A stretch of 64,000 nt of DNA. Origin: Angiostrongylus vasorum (lineage: Eukaryota > Nematoda > Chromadorea > Rhabditida > Metastrongylidae). The stretch is from assembly GCA_018806985.1 (NCBI GenBank), contig JADANN010000457.1, positions 372,001 to 436,000 of the forward strand, read 5' to 3'. The stretch's first letter is position 1. Each line of letters starts with the position of its first letter. The notes beneath the pieces are model-generated. The model had not been told where the DNA came from, made no database searches, and was given only the letters and a program-made list of their open reading frames with translations. A program made the translations under genes and the position numbers. Shown here in pieces: positions 38,377 through 50,854 of the stretch.

Positions 38377-41300
38377 TCATATATGCTTGTACTTTGTGAA
38401 AAGGAGATGTAGGAGACGAAGAGTGCTCTGAAACATATCCTAGTACTAAGTGAGCAAACTCGAGATGTGTAATAAGTCTTCGTAACTTATGAGGTCACGC
38501 GGCGCATCCCCAAGTAAAGACAAGAGCGAGAAACGTTGCCCAATACGGACCATGTATATCGGCAGTACCAATGAATTCAACACATTGAGTTATTGCAAAA
38601 TAGTGGAGGTTCAATGCTTAGCATTTGTGTACAAAAGCTTAAATCCGTTAACACGTGTACGATGTCATTATGTGTATCATACTGTGTTCAGGGTGCTGAT
38701 TCTGACAACAACTGAAGAAGAACAAGTATGCTACTAGTGGGTGCTCTCCATCTAAAAACTAGATACATGGAACCCCATTCTACTATTCTCAGAAGAGAAT
38801 CGTAGATTAGAAAAAAACTTCAGTTTGCTCTCAACTCAGTTCTCGGTGAATAAGCCGCAGTTATTTTCCCCTTCAACTCTGTCTTCCTTCAGTTTCGTTA
38901 CCATTTTTGAGCATCGTCTCTGCCTCAAAAGTAGTATACATGCTATAGATCTCCTTCAACTGAGGGATCTCCAACCGTTAATTTCAATAGTACGTAGTAC
39001 ACCATATTTAGCAAAATTAGGTCAAACGCAGCTAAACAGCGACCATCTGCGTTTTCCGATGTGGAATTCCTTATATTGCCTGTATACAAGTAACAATAAA
39101 AACAATGTGCATGTACTTGCGGGTTTGTGGACTGTATTTTTTACTGTGATTATCCGAAACCCTGCAGTCACGTAGTGACTATATGGAAAGCAATCCGGAG
39201 CAATCTCAAACAAACAAGCTCCAAGTATGCTCTAGCAAATCCGAAGCTATATATGGGCCTACCCCAACCTCTCCCACCACGGCTATTTAAGGCTAAGTAT
39301 TAGAGGGTACTTTCTCATCGACAGTGGTAAAACAGGAAAAACAACATACACCATATAAAAAGTGTAACGCTTTTTAACGTACTTAGCTCGGACTAGTGAC
39401 ACCGGTTAGCGTCATTAGTAGCAAGAAGAGAACCTTTACTGATTATCGCTTGGATCACTCGATAATGTCACATGTAAAATACCTTGAGGTCACCATTAGC
39501 AATATCTTGTACACGACTGCGAGGCTTTGGAAGACCAGCATCGTGCATCAACTTGAACGAAAATCCAACGTTCTTAATCTTCTCCTCATATGCAGTTACC
39601 TTAATTCTATCTCTTAATTCTTCCTTAATTCTTAATTTTTATTTGAGTTAGAAATAAAAGTGTTCTAAATTGCTGACTTTTCTTGTCCTGAGCCAACGAA
39701 ACATATTTTCCCGTTCTTCCTCATCATGGCTTGTTTTTGAACACCGAAGCAATTGAACAATGACGATTTCATAGAAAACGATGTGGTACTATTACCCAAC
39801 GTTTCGTCGATGTCTGCGTCTGTTGCTCTTGTTACGAAAATTTCAAAAATTTATATTCCGCTTAAGGCTTGGTAGCGCAGTGGTGGTGATGCCGTTGATT
39901 ATGTAGAAAGCCCGACCCACCTGAGCGACGGTTCAATCCGACACCTGCCCCACTATTTTCCCGTAATTTTGGGTTCGCGAAATTAGTACCATAATTGTCT
40001 GGGGACCAGCCCACTCCCCTAGTTCACGTGAGAACGCCCTAGTACTCCAAGTATGCCTGGGAAAACTGATTCATGAGGACGAAAGTGCCCAAGCCTAACC
40101 CGAAGGCGAAAAGTTCAGCATCCTTCGTAGATGGTGAATCCGAGCAAACGAATAGAATGCGAGAGGTGCTGAGATCTGCACAGTTTGATATGTTATGTTG
40201 AGTCATGTAAAGAAGAAAAACTCGCTTTCACTTTTTTGTAACCGTCGATCCTAAACGATTTCAGAAATAAAAAAAACAATTTGTATAAAAAGTTGGTTTC
40301 CGGCTTTTATATATAACAGGAAGCTTTCATTAGGTAAGTCTGGTACCAATTCCCCAACCTTGAAGTGTTGAGAGGTTTGGTTAGAGCGGCACGAAGTCGA
40401 AAGTGCATTGTGCATACTGAACGTCATCTCTGTGACTGCGACTCCACGACCTTGCCAGGAATAGTTTTGGATTATTTTAGTGCACAAAAGTAAGTATTCA
40501 CTAGAGTATTCACAGCAAGAAGGCCGCTATGGACAAACACACAATAAGCGGCTTTTTGTAGATTTTGATATGTAAACAACATCCGTTTAGGACTTACTCA
40601 TGATACAACATAAAGAGAAAAAGAGTAAAGCTTTAATCTTTTATCTAACACTGTAGGATTCGCTATGCATTAGACTCTATTACGCATCGTAGAGATGAAT
40701 GGAAGCAGATCTCTGACCTGTACAATGACCTGCGTTGGCCAACCAATATATCAAATTAGTGTTTCCATCCTCGCAGTTAATATCCTCTACTTTTCTTCTA
40801 CATGACCCGACCCGTCATCACATCTACTTTATGGATCCCAGAGCTCCTCTTGCATTAGATTCTTTCTCTTCTCGCAAACATCGTCCACAAAGGTCTTCGA
40901 ACATTTCGCATGTTGCGTCAGCTGTTGATTGAGGATTTTGTTTCTTTTTTAAAGAATATCGTAGAATGCTGGTAGAGTCCATTCAACTTGCAATCTTGGA
41001 CATAGCCGAGTTCAGGAGTTCCCATGTCGACTGGAGGAAAGAGTTGGGGAGGGGTTCGAACCCTGGTACTTGTTTCCTGATCGAATGCATCACTAACTAC
41101 TGTGTTAATATGAATTAAAATCAATTTGTATCGGCCAATCTATCAGATCGGGCTATAAGTGGTAATTTAGTGAGCCCTCACAAAGCAGTACCAAAAAAAA
41201 ACATTAGAAAAGAACTAACTAAGCATTGTAAAACTTCCCATAAATCATCGAAATTAAATGTCAACCTGAAGGTGAAAAGCATGAAGTGGTACGAAATATC

Positions 41301-44300
41301 CTTCGAGAAGACCCATAAGTAGAACGAGGAATACACCATCTTGGAATTGCGACTCGAGATCAGTTACCTGGAAATCAGTAAAATTATAACGCAATGACAC
41401 AACTGTAAACATGGTTGCGTCTCAAAAAAAAAGACCATATAGAAAAATGTCTCCAGAAACAGCACACAAGACAAGAATTTAAGCACACCATAAAGAAATT
41501 CCCTAAAAAGTATACACCTCTTTAAAGGAACACTATCAGTTTTTCAATATAATATTCGCTGTAACAGTTCAGAATGATAAAGACTGGTCGGTATTACAGC
41601 ATTCTTACAATTGCTCGAAGTGAATTTCCAAACACAGATATATTACAAGAAGAAAAAGGATAGAGCATCCAGTGTTGCTCAATCCCCGAAAGATGCGCCA
41701 TGCATTTGACTTCAATGAGCATCGTTGGAGGTGACTGTATGCACTTCTGATCTATACAGTGACTTGTGATGGCTTACCGATAGATCGAATTAGTGCTGTT
41801 ATGTTCCCAGATAAAAATGATAACTATTTGTTGATCCCGGAAGGAAGGAAAGCTTGGTATATAAGAGTACATCATTCGGATAACGTTGTTGCTAAAACAT
41901 ATACTACAAATCTTGCATCTTGCAGTGGGCAAACAAGCATTGCAACCGACGCATACTAGTCATTTTGTGCGAACACAAAGATTGATACTAAACATACCTC
42001 AAGGTTGATTTTGTTAAGATGTTTATTGCAGAAGGCGAGCAATGACGTTTTTACATGAGACAATTTGTCAGGTCCATAGTCGAATAATGTATCAAACGCA
42101 TCCCTTTCTCCCTAAACAAAGGTTACCTGGGTACTTGATAGCTCCCTGGACATGTATTACCACCAAAAAATTTTAGCTTGGCTAATTAGTAAATCCACAT
42201 GAAGTTGTTGCAAATTTCTGTTGTGGCCTACAACAAAATACATAGGGAAACCGAATTACGGGACGGAAAACAGGATGAAAAGGCATACGCATTCCCTGAG
42301 AAAGTCATATGGCCCCATGTTTATTGAACACACTGCATAGCGAACCAGGCGAAAAAATCAAACGCAGTAGGGGAAAAAAGATAACGCGCCAACGAGAATT
42401 GGCTGTGATCGCTAAAAGATTTGAAGGCAGACTAGTTCCACCCCTGCATGCTAAAAGTCTCATGTTTGTGCGACTATTGCAGTCACTGTACTTATAAAAA
42501 ATAATAAAACAATAAGTTTCCGACTTTTTTTTCACGAAAAAACGTACCTTCAGACCGAGCTCACCCTGTGTGGTAGTAAGCTTCTCCGTAATAAATTCAG
42601 ACCGAGAATGCCCCTGGTGCTTTGATACAACCAACATCTGCAAAGATGAAAACGATGTATAAATTCCAAGTGAACGAACCCAAAAATATAAGGAAATAAT
42701 ACAAATAATACGAAGTAATCCTTATGCTCGGTCAGTGAGGCTTTTCTCTCTGTTCAAGCTCAACGGTTTACAGGACTTTCTTAGTTGACAGTATTCAGTG
42801 GTGTCGGAATGTGAAATCCAATGACTAGGCTCATCTAGCTGAAGAATTACGCAAGCTGAGGAGTTTAAACTGGAAAAAGGTCTGCCAAGACCACTATGGA
42901 ACTACTGCAGTAGAAAAAGTAGCTCGACAATCAATACATCAGCATACTTAGCGCTACAGTCTAGAATGCTTAGAATACCGGTAAGAAACATTACAATCAT
43001 GGCTTGTTAAGGATGTTGTTGGAATTGGACAAAGCGATGTGTCCACGACGCCGAGGAGACTATTTTTCACAACGCAGCTACACCAACGTAGTAGTTTAAA
43101 CAACGGAAACCTTACGCTTTTCTTGATTCTGGAGGTCATACGAAAGTCCATGTGATCGAATCGCAACATGCGAAGAGTACTGACAAACGACCGAAATATT
43201 TCAATCAAATGACTGTCATTCATGAAGAAAACATCGCGTCACGAAAACGCTGTGACGTAGACTTTGATGAATATCCACACAACCTAAAATGTTGATCGAT
43301 TTGAGACAGTATCGTCCCGGTTGGGCGTCCCCCCTCCTCCAATCTACCCATCATAAGAAGAATAGCATCATCGTATAATACCCACCACCATGTATGCCTG
43401 ATCTGTACAATTTAGATATGTTCCAGGAGTGGAGATAGAAAGAAGTGATCTAAATGAAAAAAAGTTCTCCCATAAAATTTTACCAAAGATCCTAATGTCA
43501 GATGATTGAAATAAAAACGAGAATCGTCTTTCTAGGCTTCAATGCTAGAACATCCCTCCTTTCACCTTCAAAGAATATGAAAAGTCGTTCCTAGATATCG
43601 TCTAAAGACATGACTCATATGGAGATCGATGACACCCTCCAGGAAAAAGTGGTGTGTCCACTGACGATTCTATAGGACCAACCTTGCATGGTGGATTCGA
43701 CAACCTTCCTCTCGTACCCAGCTGTGATTTTTTTTACTTATTTTAGGGAACTAATAATATCGTACAAGAAGGAAAAACAATTCTATGACGAGAACACCCC
43801 GCGATGACTTCCTTCGCTAAGTGACCAGTAGGGAAAGAAACTCTATCGAGGAATATCAGCTGTCGTCAAAGTACTCCAAAACTCTTTCGAATGCACGTAA
43901 GTTCTCCGAATAGGAAATTTAAACTAGTTGTTCGAGAAAAGGAGACAACTAAAGCCACATCCGACTATAATACATCTAATAGGGACCTACAATGAATGCC
44001 TGCAAAGATCTTGGCATGATGTCAAACAGGAGAAACCTTCTCTGAGATTCCATAAAAAACCATTTAAACAAATACCGTCGATATCCATGCGAATTCGATG
44101 TTCAACTACAAGTCCTAACGAAAAAGATCTACATTACTATCACACCTCTCGCATGACATGGAGTCGATAATGGAAAAATTCCCAAAAAGGTTCCAATCTT
44201 TTCCTCTCCACTACTAGTCTTCCTGGACGCCACCTTCAAACATCTTCTGCAGATCGAATTGCGACCGAGAGCACAGAGAGATGTATTTAGAACTTCAGGA

Positions 44301-47300
44301 CACAAAACTGCAGTCGATTTCCTTCAATCTGATAGCAAAGAACTACGCGCATCTGTCGCAACGCGGGAAAAGAGAACAAAACTGAGGATATAATGGAAAA
44401 AACATCCAGTTCACAAAAACCAGTAGTACACTGAAGTACGAATGGAAACAGACTACTTTTGATTAAGGAGACTACATGGAACGTGAAAAAGTAATATGAC
44501 GAATGAATTATACACAAGAAAGAGCAGACATTGGGAATCTGGCTCCCCACAAAAGCCGTAGACCAGTTGACCAATTCAAAACTTCATGTGAGGCGGGGAT
44601 GGTTCAATGGTTAGTGATACCGTCGATCAGGAAGTAAAAGCGATAGGAATGCGTTAGCTCGGCTATATCCAAGATGCAAGGATAATCGACACGACCAGCA
44701 TTCTACGACATTTATAAAGAAGAGGAAATCCTCAAGCTGCAACTAGAACAACATGCGAAATATTCCAAGATCACTGGGGATGCTGGATGCGAGGAAACGA
44801 AATTGAATCCAAGAAGTGCTGGGATACGCACAATAAATGTGATTACGGGTCACGTAAAATAAAAATAAAAAATAAAAAAAAGCTCCACCCTTGCCACTTC
44901 GACCCAGTAGTCTTTCAAGCAAGTTACTGTTCAATGAAATACGCATGTCTTCCAAAGTATTATACTACCGTAACTCGCGTCAACGACAACTCACTACTGT
45001 ATTGGAATCTGGCACAGATTCAAGGGACCACTGAAATGATATTTGCAAACGCTATCATATAGGAAATGCACCATCGTCACGTAAAGGAAACGAAAGGAAT
45101 GAAAACATGCATGGGTTCTCATGCGACATTAAGAAAGCACACCTTTCTCCGTAAGAAAAAAAATAAGCAAACGAGTCACCTTCACCGAAACGTGCTCAGG
45201 AAGCCGAATTGGAGCTCTGAAATGCAGCACCATAGAAACGAGGATCTGCATTATTGCAACGATATCCTGGAAAGACCATTAATCCTTCTTTTCTCCTTTC
45301 CTCATGTAAATTGTTCTTCATTCCTCTCTGTACTTTAGGCCCGATATGTTAATTAACTGTGAAAGGCACTAAAAGCGCATTATAACGTAAGTCAACCTTA
45401 GAGTGAATAAGTTCTGCATCCCATTTTGGCTGATCAGTTGGACTAATGATGCGATTCACGGTCTGTACGACCAAATCTAATTTTTTCTTTTGGCCTTCTT
45501 CAGATTGCGTAACTTCGGGAACCTCAATCTGAAATGTATCGGAATTTTGAGGTTGGTCTGGAACAGATATCTTCAATGTTCTGCTTCATAACGAAAATTA
45601 ACGACAAGACCACTAAAATATATAACGAAATTTGGCAAAAAGCCAATTTATGTAGAATGACTAGTTTCTTCTTTTCCAAATCCGTTCTGTAACAAATACT
45701 AATAGGGGTATGTATAGAGCAGTGGATGGAGGCGCCCTGCAATACACATGGGTGGGATCCCCGGGCACTTTGCCCACTAAGCCCTCCATCCCTCCAGGGT
45801 AAGCGAATTGGTAGCAGACTTGTCTGGGAGGATAGCAGCACTGACTCGATACATCGGTACGCCACTGCAAGTCATTCTATAGGCCAGATATGTATTCAGT
45901 CACTTCCAACGATACTTAAAGAAGTCAAATACATGGCGCATTCCTCAGGGAATTGATCAACTCCGAGAACTTTTACCTTTTATTTTGACACTAACATCGC
46001 TCTAGAAGCGTGAGGTGCACGCTGAACTGCGCTGAATATGCACTTTACAACACCTAGCTTGATACGGCACAGTAACAATTGGCAACAAATTTCAAGCAAA
46101 CATCTTCAGCATTCGGAAATAATAAACAAGCAATGAACCCATGTGCTAGTAACAAAAAGGATAAAGGATAAAGCTTTCGGCGTTGATCTACCTCCTAGGG
46201 ATGTGCCATGCATTTGACTTCATTAGGCATCGTTTGGAGGTAAACCAATGCCTATCTGGCCTACATGGCTCTATACAAAGACTCGCGGTGGCCTACCGAT
46301 GTATCGAGCCAGTGCTCCTATCCTCCCAGACAAGTCTGGTACCAATCTGCCGAACCCGGAGGAACGGAATTCTTGGTGGGGCATGTGTATTGCAGTGGGC
46401 CTACCTCCGACCATTGCGCCAAGCGCATCCCCTTGATAATAAGAGGTAGAAAAGATGAAAAGAATAGAATGATTTTTTATTTCGAGATTGTTATTGTGAA
46501 TATTGATTGGTACTTCATCGTCAAAAAAAGAAACAATAAAGCGTGAAATAATCGTATAAAAACGACTTACACGAATTCCAGCTAACTTTTCGATAAGTTT
46601 CTGTAAAATCTGTCCGTCATAAAGGTCTTCTTGCAGATTTCTCACCTGAAACATTGTCATCCTCTTGCAAACTACCTACTCTTTCTCTGAACAATGAACA
46701 AGCAAACACAGAAACTTACAACAATTCGCTGATCCGCCAGCTCTTCGTTGATCCAGTAAATTAACAAGGAAATCAGTTCACGAAGCTTACGGTCTTCGTT
46801 TGATTCCTTCGTCAAGTAGCGACGCATTTCACCCAAAATAAACATGTAGACGTCTGTTTTTGAAACTATTTCCTGTTCTCAATTCTGATTCTTATTGATT
46901 TTTCAAATACTGCTGAAATAAGTTTCCAGCAATATATTCCTGAAGCTCCTAATACAAAGCATTTGATGGCTAACAATCTAACCTTCGTCAAGAGCAACAT
47001 TTTTGGCCAACGATGGAACCAAACAAGCGTCGATAGATTCGCGACCTTCGATTTCGATCTGAACGAGTTATTCGGCAGGACTGCTCACGCCATATTTCCA
47101 AAAGCACCATTCACAACAGAGGTAAAATGCTTTGTCATAATTCATTACTACTGACGAATTTCTACGTATTCCTTCAAGTCAATAAAAAGCCACTCATTGA
47201 AGAAATTAGCCTTCTGTTATTTCTTCTTTCTCACCTTCTTTCTTTCTTTCTTTCCTTCTTTCTTGTCCATTTCTGTTACTGTTATTCCCACTCTATATCT

Positions 47301-49412
47301 GCTCCTACTTGATTTCACGACGAGAATATTTTAAGGGAAATTCCTTTATGTCAAGATCGAAACTGATACACTAACACTGTATATGAAAACAATACATTAC
47401 GAGATAACTGTCCAAAATGCGCGGATTAAAATTATATCTCCTACAACCACAACGATGCTGAGATATTTGCAAAGCTCCCGACCGCAGGTGCCTGCGGTGG
47501 TGATCGAACACGCTATTATCCTTTCAGGGTTCACCACCACACCATGCGGGTCCTTCGTTTCCCTTTCTCTCAGCTAGATTTATATCTATCAGTGCTATCG
47601 GAAATCACCCGTCAACGGGACTAATCTTGGGATCCCAAATCGGTAATGAACCAGAACCCAATGGCAATACCTCCTGTAAAAAACAAAAGTCTTCACCTCT
47701 AAAGCCTCGTCCTCTTCGGTGTTTTCTGCATTAGCATGCCCCGACTTTTTCTTTCTGGTCAATGTCCCCGCTAATTTGTCGACTAGTGAGTCACCCTAAA
47801 ACACATTCACTTTTGAGAAATTTTAGTTGAACATATTCTAACCGAATACATAAAATGTGGTGGACAGCTACTACCATTTATTTGTTGAAAAAAAATACAA
47901 AATCTTCTGATAGATAGACCTTGTCAAATCTGTCATACTGTGGACAACTTGCCAACATATAATTTCTTCATGTCTTGTCATGTCTGATGTGTCTTTTGAC
48001 ATGTCTCACATGTCTTTTATGACCGAGTTTATATTAAACGCAAAAGCATCCCTTATTCCTTCTGAAAGTTTTTAATCACTACATTATCAAAATCCCTTCT
48101 TAAGTTCGACCGTCACTCGTAGATAAGCACCAGATCAACGTAATAAGGCGCGTACATACGTTGACTGGTTTCCATTCCATGTACAGCCCATAAGGATAAA
48201 GATAAAACTTTCGGCGTTGATCAATCCTTGAGAGATGTGCCATGAATTCGACTTCATTAAGCATCGATGAAAGTGACTGAATGCATATCTGGCCTTCGCA
48301 ATGACTCGCGATGGCCTACTCATGCATCGAGCCAATGCTGCTATACTCTCCCAGACAAGTCGTACCAATTTGCCGACCCCCAGAGTGATGGAAGGCTTGG
48401 TGAGCCTAAAACGCCGCGATCGATCCCATGTATATTGCATGGCGCCTCCTATCACTGCGGCACACGAGCCCCTTATACAGGCCCTATATTAGTTAATATT
48501 AATAACATCACAAGGTGTAAAAGCTTAAAGTGCTCGGCGGCTATCATTAGCTCAGGAATGGTCCTCACTTTCGACAGACATCATTAAGTATTGTTGAGGT
48601 GAACGAATACATATTCGGCATATGTGATGACTTACAAAGGTCTAACAATTTATCAACTCGGTGTTTTCATTCTCTCAGACAAGTCTGGTACCAATTTACC
48701 GACACTGGAGAGATGGGCAGCTTGCTGATCGCCGGATGAGGGATCAAGTCAAAGCATGCGTATTGGTGGACACTACTAACCACTGGTTTACACGCGCTTT
48801 AATTTAAAAATTTAAAATACACTATTAAATACGAACCCATAAATAAAGCACATCTCATCGGAATTAGAAGCTATGAGTCTAACTTTTTTTATCTTTTAAA
48901 TGGTGCGTAAGCACGCTTGTAGCGCAGTAGTTAGAGGCGCCTTGCTATGCACACTGGATTGATCGCTGGTCAGATCCGGACTGCGGGCCCACCAAGCTTT
49001 CCATTCCTCCAGGATGGCAACAAACTGTTATCAAACTTATCTGCGAGAATAAAAACTGACACGATGCATTCTTAACCAGTTCAAGTCATTGTGTAGGCCA
49101 AGTAAGCTTTAATTTAACTTTGTGAAGCTCGATGAAATCGAATGCATGGCGCATCCCTAAGAGACCGATCCACCGCCGAAAACTCCATTCATTCTTTGAT
49201 TCATAGTTAAAGAAACAACGTATTCTAATTTCACATTGCTTTTAACACCTGGTTGATGCTCAAACTCACTACTAAGCCATGTTTTTGTAGATGCCACATC
49301 AGCAAAAAGGTCAGCTTGCCATTACCAACTCTAAGGATAACACTGCAAAACGAGCCTTTTTATTCCTTGTGGTGTCTGAAGGACCAGGCGTACGTCTCAT
49401 CACGGCTGACAT
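38377..49412 (-). CDS. pat-6: Parvin (actopaxin family), PAT-6 orthologue
   Basis: Adaptor of the integrin-linked kinase/PINCH/parvin complex, linking integrin attachments to actin; in C. elegans needed for muscle attachment (family knowledge). Exons, minus strand: 49412-49326, 47795-47697, 47058-46983, 46853-46720, 46645-46571, 45528-45397, 45266-45180, 42637-42548, 42111-41998, 41367-41266, 39599-39483, 38427-38377. All are GT-AG with matching phases, giving 387 residues, close to the usual size. Seen: DSLVDKLAGTLTRKKK, a first calponin-homology domain (about 103-225; LLIYWINEELA, EDLYDGQILQKL, EVPEVTQSEEGQ), the linker VVSKHQGHSRSEF, and a second CH domain (about 265-387; ERDAFDTLFD, DGVFLVLLMGLLEGYFVPL, LFTKYK). 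Exon 1 is the weakest call: it fits phase and has a trans-splice acceptor, but its N-terminus is not conserved. Introns are long and SINE-rich. Confidence 0.93.
39868..40135 (+). repeat. tRNA-headed repeat, family F-like, in a pat-6 intron
   Basis: Head ggtagcgcagtggtggtgat (box A) with cggttcaatccgacacc (box B) about 50 nt on, then gaggacgaaagtgcccaagc. A SINE-like element in antisense to pat-6. Confidence 0.7.
40318..40450 (-). repeat. SINE family B fragment in a pat-6 intron
   Basis: Contains aagtctggtaccaattcccc and a diverged ttgagaggtttgg block. Confidence 0.55.
40660..40800 (-). repeat. SINE family B fragment in a pat-6 intron
   Basis: Contains gcatcgtagagatgaatgg and gacctgcgttggccaacc, the 3' half of the family in reverse. 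Confidence 0.6.
40828..41112 (-). repeat. SINE family E copy in a pat-6 intron
   Basis: On the minus strand it has a perfect box B, ggttcgaaccc (plus 41054-41064), and a box-A-like cagtagttagtgatgc, followed by the family E body. Confidence 0.82.
41655..41905 (-). repeat. SINE family B copy in a pat-6 intron
   Basis: Starts aaaaaggatagagcatccag and includes gatgcgccatgcatttgact. Its 5' half is degraded. Confidence 0.65.
44590..44850 (+). repeat. SINE family E copy in a pat-6 intron
   Basis: Head ggcggggatggttcaatggt, then ttagtgataccgtcgatcag; later gaccagcattctacgacatt and tgtgattacgggtcacg. Lies antisense to pat-6. Confidence 0.78.
45700..45995 (+). repeat. SINE family B, one arm of an inverted pair in a pat-6 intron
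   Basis: Head tagagcagtggatggaggcg, then ctgcaatacacatgggtggg and ccagacttgtctgggaggat-like sequence. The tail ends in accttttatttt. Confidence 0.85.
46150..46440 (-). repeat. SINE family B, other arm of the inverted pair
   Basis: Starts aaaaaggataaaggataaag, showing the short tandem tail of the family, and ends with the reverse of the tRNA-like head (accattgcgccaagcgc). It lies 155 bp from the forward copy in the same intron. Confidence 0.85.
47219..47265 (+). repeat. (TTTC)n-like microsatellite in a pat-6 intron
   Basis: A run of tttcttt/ctttctttctttc, polypyrimidine on the plus strand. Confidence 0.85.
47415..47660 (+). repeat. Repeat family C copy in a pat-6 intron
   Basis: Contains cacaacgatgctgagatatt, gtgcctgcggtggtgatcg and tttccctttctctcagctag. 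Confidence 0.8.
48185..48480 (-). repeat. SINE family B copy in pat-6 intron 1
   Basis: Starts aaggataaagataaaacttt and ggcgttgatcaatccttgag; ends catggcgcctcctatcactg. Confidence 0.85.
48512..48800 (-). repeat. SINE family B copy, diverged, in pat-6 intron 1
   Basis: Contains cagacaagtctggtaccaat and a diverged end (cactactaaccactggttta). Same orientation as the preceding copy. Confidence 0.7.
48908..49200 (+). repeat. SINE family B copy in pat-6 intron 1
   Basis: Head gcacgcttgtagcgcagtag and ttagaggcgcc; includes gcatggcgcatccctaagag near the end. Opposite orientation to the two copies before it. Confidence 0.78.
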
Positions 49413-49428
49413 TCCGATGCGGAGAGCT

Positions 49429-49440
49429 CTAAATAAGCAC
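49429..49440 (-). promoter_or_regulatory. pat-6: Probable spliced-leader acceptor of pat-6
   Basis: On the minus strand gtgcttatttag ends at 49429, 16 nt before the assigned ATG (49412). Confidence 0.45.
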
Positions 49441-49889
49441 GCCATCCCATGTTATAGCACATATCGAATAAAATAAAGAGATACAGACGTAACGGTATCA
49501 ACTGTAGAAGCTCGAAATAGTAGGATACATACGTACTTCATTACTGCAACCGATTACAAACCAGTGAAGATTTCTTTATACAAAAGAACTAAACCATTTC
49601 AAACGTATCATTCCGCACATTCTCTAGGAAAAACGAATGATAAGCTGTCGACGTCCAGAACTAATTCCAGTTCAGTTTTCATTGTTTCGGACAGATCAGA
49701 CCGTTTAAGTGATCCGAGCTTCCAATGCTCCGTTGTACGACATGAAATATAGAAAAATCGAAACTGAGAGGATCGTATCATGGGGATTGAGGCCGATAAA
49801 CAGCACATCCTAATCCAGATGAAATTATTCTACTGGTTTCTCAACTGCTCAACGAAAGGAAAACATTCTTTTAGTTATTTACATGGATA

Positions 49890-50268
49890 CTTGGACGACC
49901 CGTCTTCAATGGTTGTGCGGGTCCAAGCATAATTTCCACTTCATCGGAGTTTTGCTAACTTAGCCATGGTGTTACTTCGAAGTCCCGAGTCTAGCCAGGC
50001 CAAAGTCTGCCCCAGGTCGTCACCACCTCAATCAGTCACCGCTCTTGTGGATCAGAGGAAGATTTGCCACCATGCAGCTAGTTTGATACCAGGACGGTGG
50101 TGGGTCCTGGTACTGGTCTACTATTAGCTAGGCTTTCTAAAGGAAACGCCGGACTCCTCAGCTTAGGAGACTTTGTCGGTGGGAGGATAAGCACTCCACT
50201 GTACATCGCAGCCGTTCATCCAGGAACACCTCGTAGCCACGATGAGGAGGTAAACCGTCGAGGAAACA
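49890..50268 (-). repeat. Repeat family A copy, reverse
   Basis: Starts tacttggacgacccgtcttc; ends gatgaggaggtaaaccgtcg. Inverted partner of the copy at 50468-50850. Confidence 0.88.
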
Positions 50269-50467
50269 TTCTATTAACATCCATCAGTGTTTACAACAAG
50301 AAATAGCAGGACTGAGCTGTTCTGGCAGTTGCCACAAGAAGAGCAAGTCCTATTAACCACTGAACACTTCAAACTATGAACTTCAGACTACTAACTGTAC
50401 AAAATTCTATACACACCTACACATTCCTGCTTTATTCATGACAATATGAATCAGCATTATACTATCA

Positions 50468-50850
50468 CTCTAACGGTTTAGCGCCTCATCGTGGCTGGGA
50501 GCTCCTCCTGGGTGCCTGGGTGCGATTTACAGGAAGGTGATTCATTCTCCCAGCAAGGTACCCAAGCTGACGAGGAGTCCAGCGTTTCCATCAAAAACCC
50601 AGCTAAAAGTAGGCCAATACCAAGATCCGTCACCATCCTGGTACCAAACCAGTCGCATGGTGAGAAACCCTTCTCTGATCCACAAGGGTGGCGACTGCCT
50701 GTGGTGGTGACGACCTGGGGCAGACTTTGCTTAGGCTGACCTCAGGATTCCTAAGAACCACAACAGCTAAACCAGCAAAACTCCGAAATAATGGAAATTA
50801 TGCTGGGGCTCGCACAACCAGTGAAGACGGCCCATCTAAATCCCAAGTAA
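50468..50850 (+). repeat. Repeat family A copy
   Basis: Starts ctctaacggtttagcgcctc; ends ctcgcacaaccagtgaagac. About 200 bp from its inverted partner. Confidence 0.88.
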
Positions 50851-50854
50851 ATCA

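Noticed and set aside
45217..45219. Acceptor catttcag inside the pat-6 coding sequence
   Set aside because: The bases before it read VLHF in frame with the following RAPIRL, so it is coding and not an intron end.
48135..48182. Alternative ATG exon for pat-6 (MEWKPVN then gtatgt)
   Set aside because: It lacks a good trans-splice acceptor and abuts a SINE; the 49412 start has acceptor, phase and donor.
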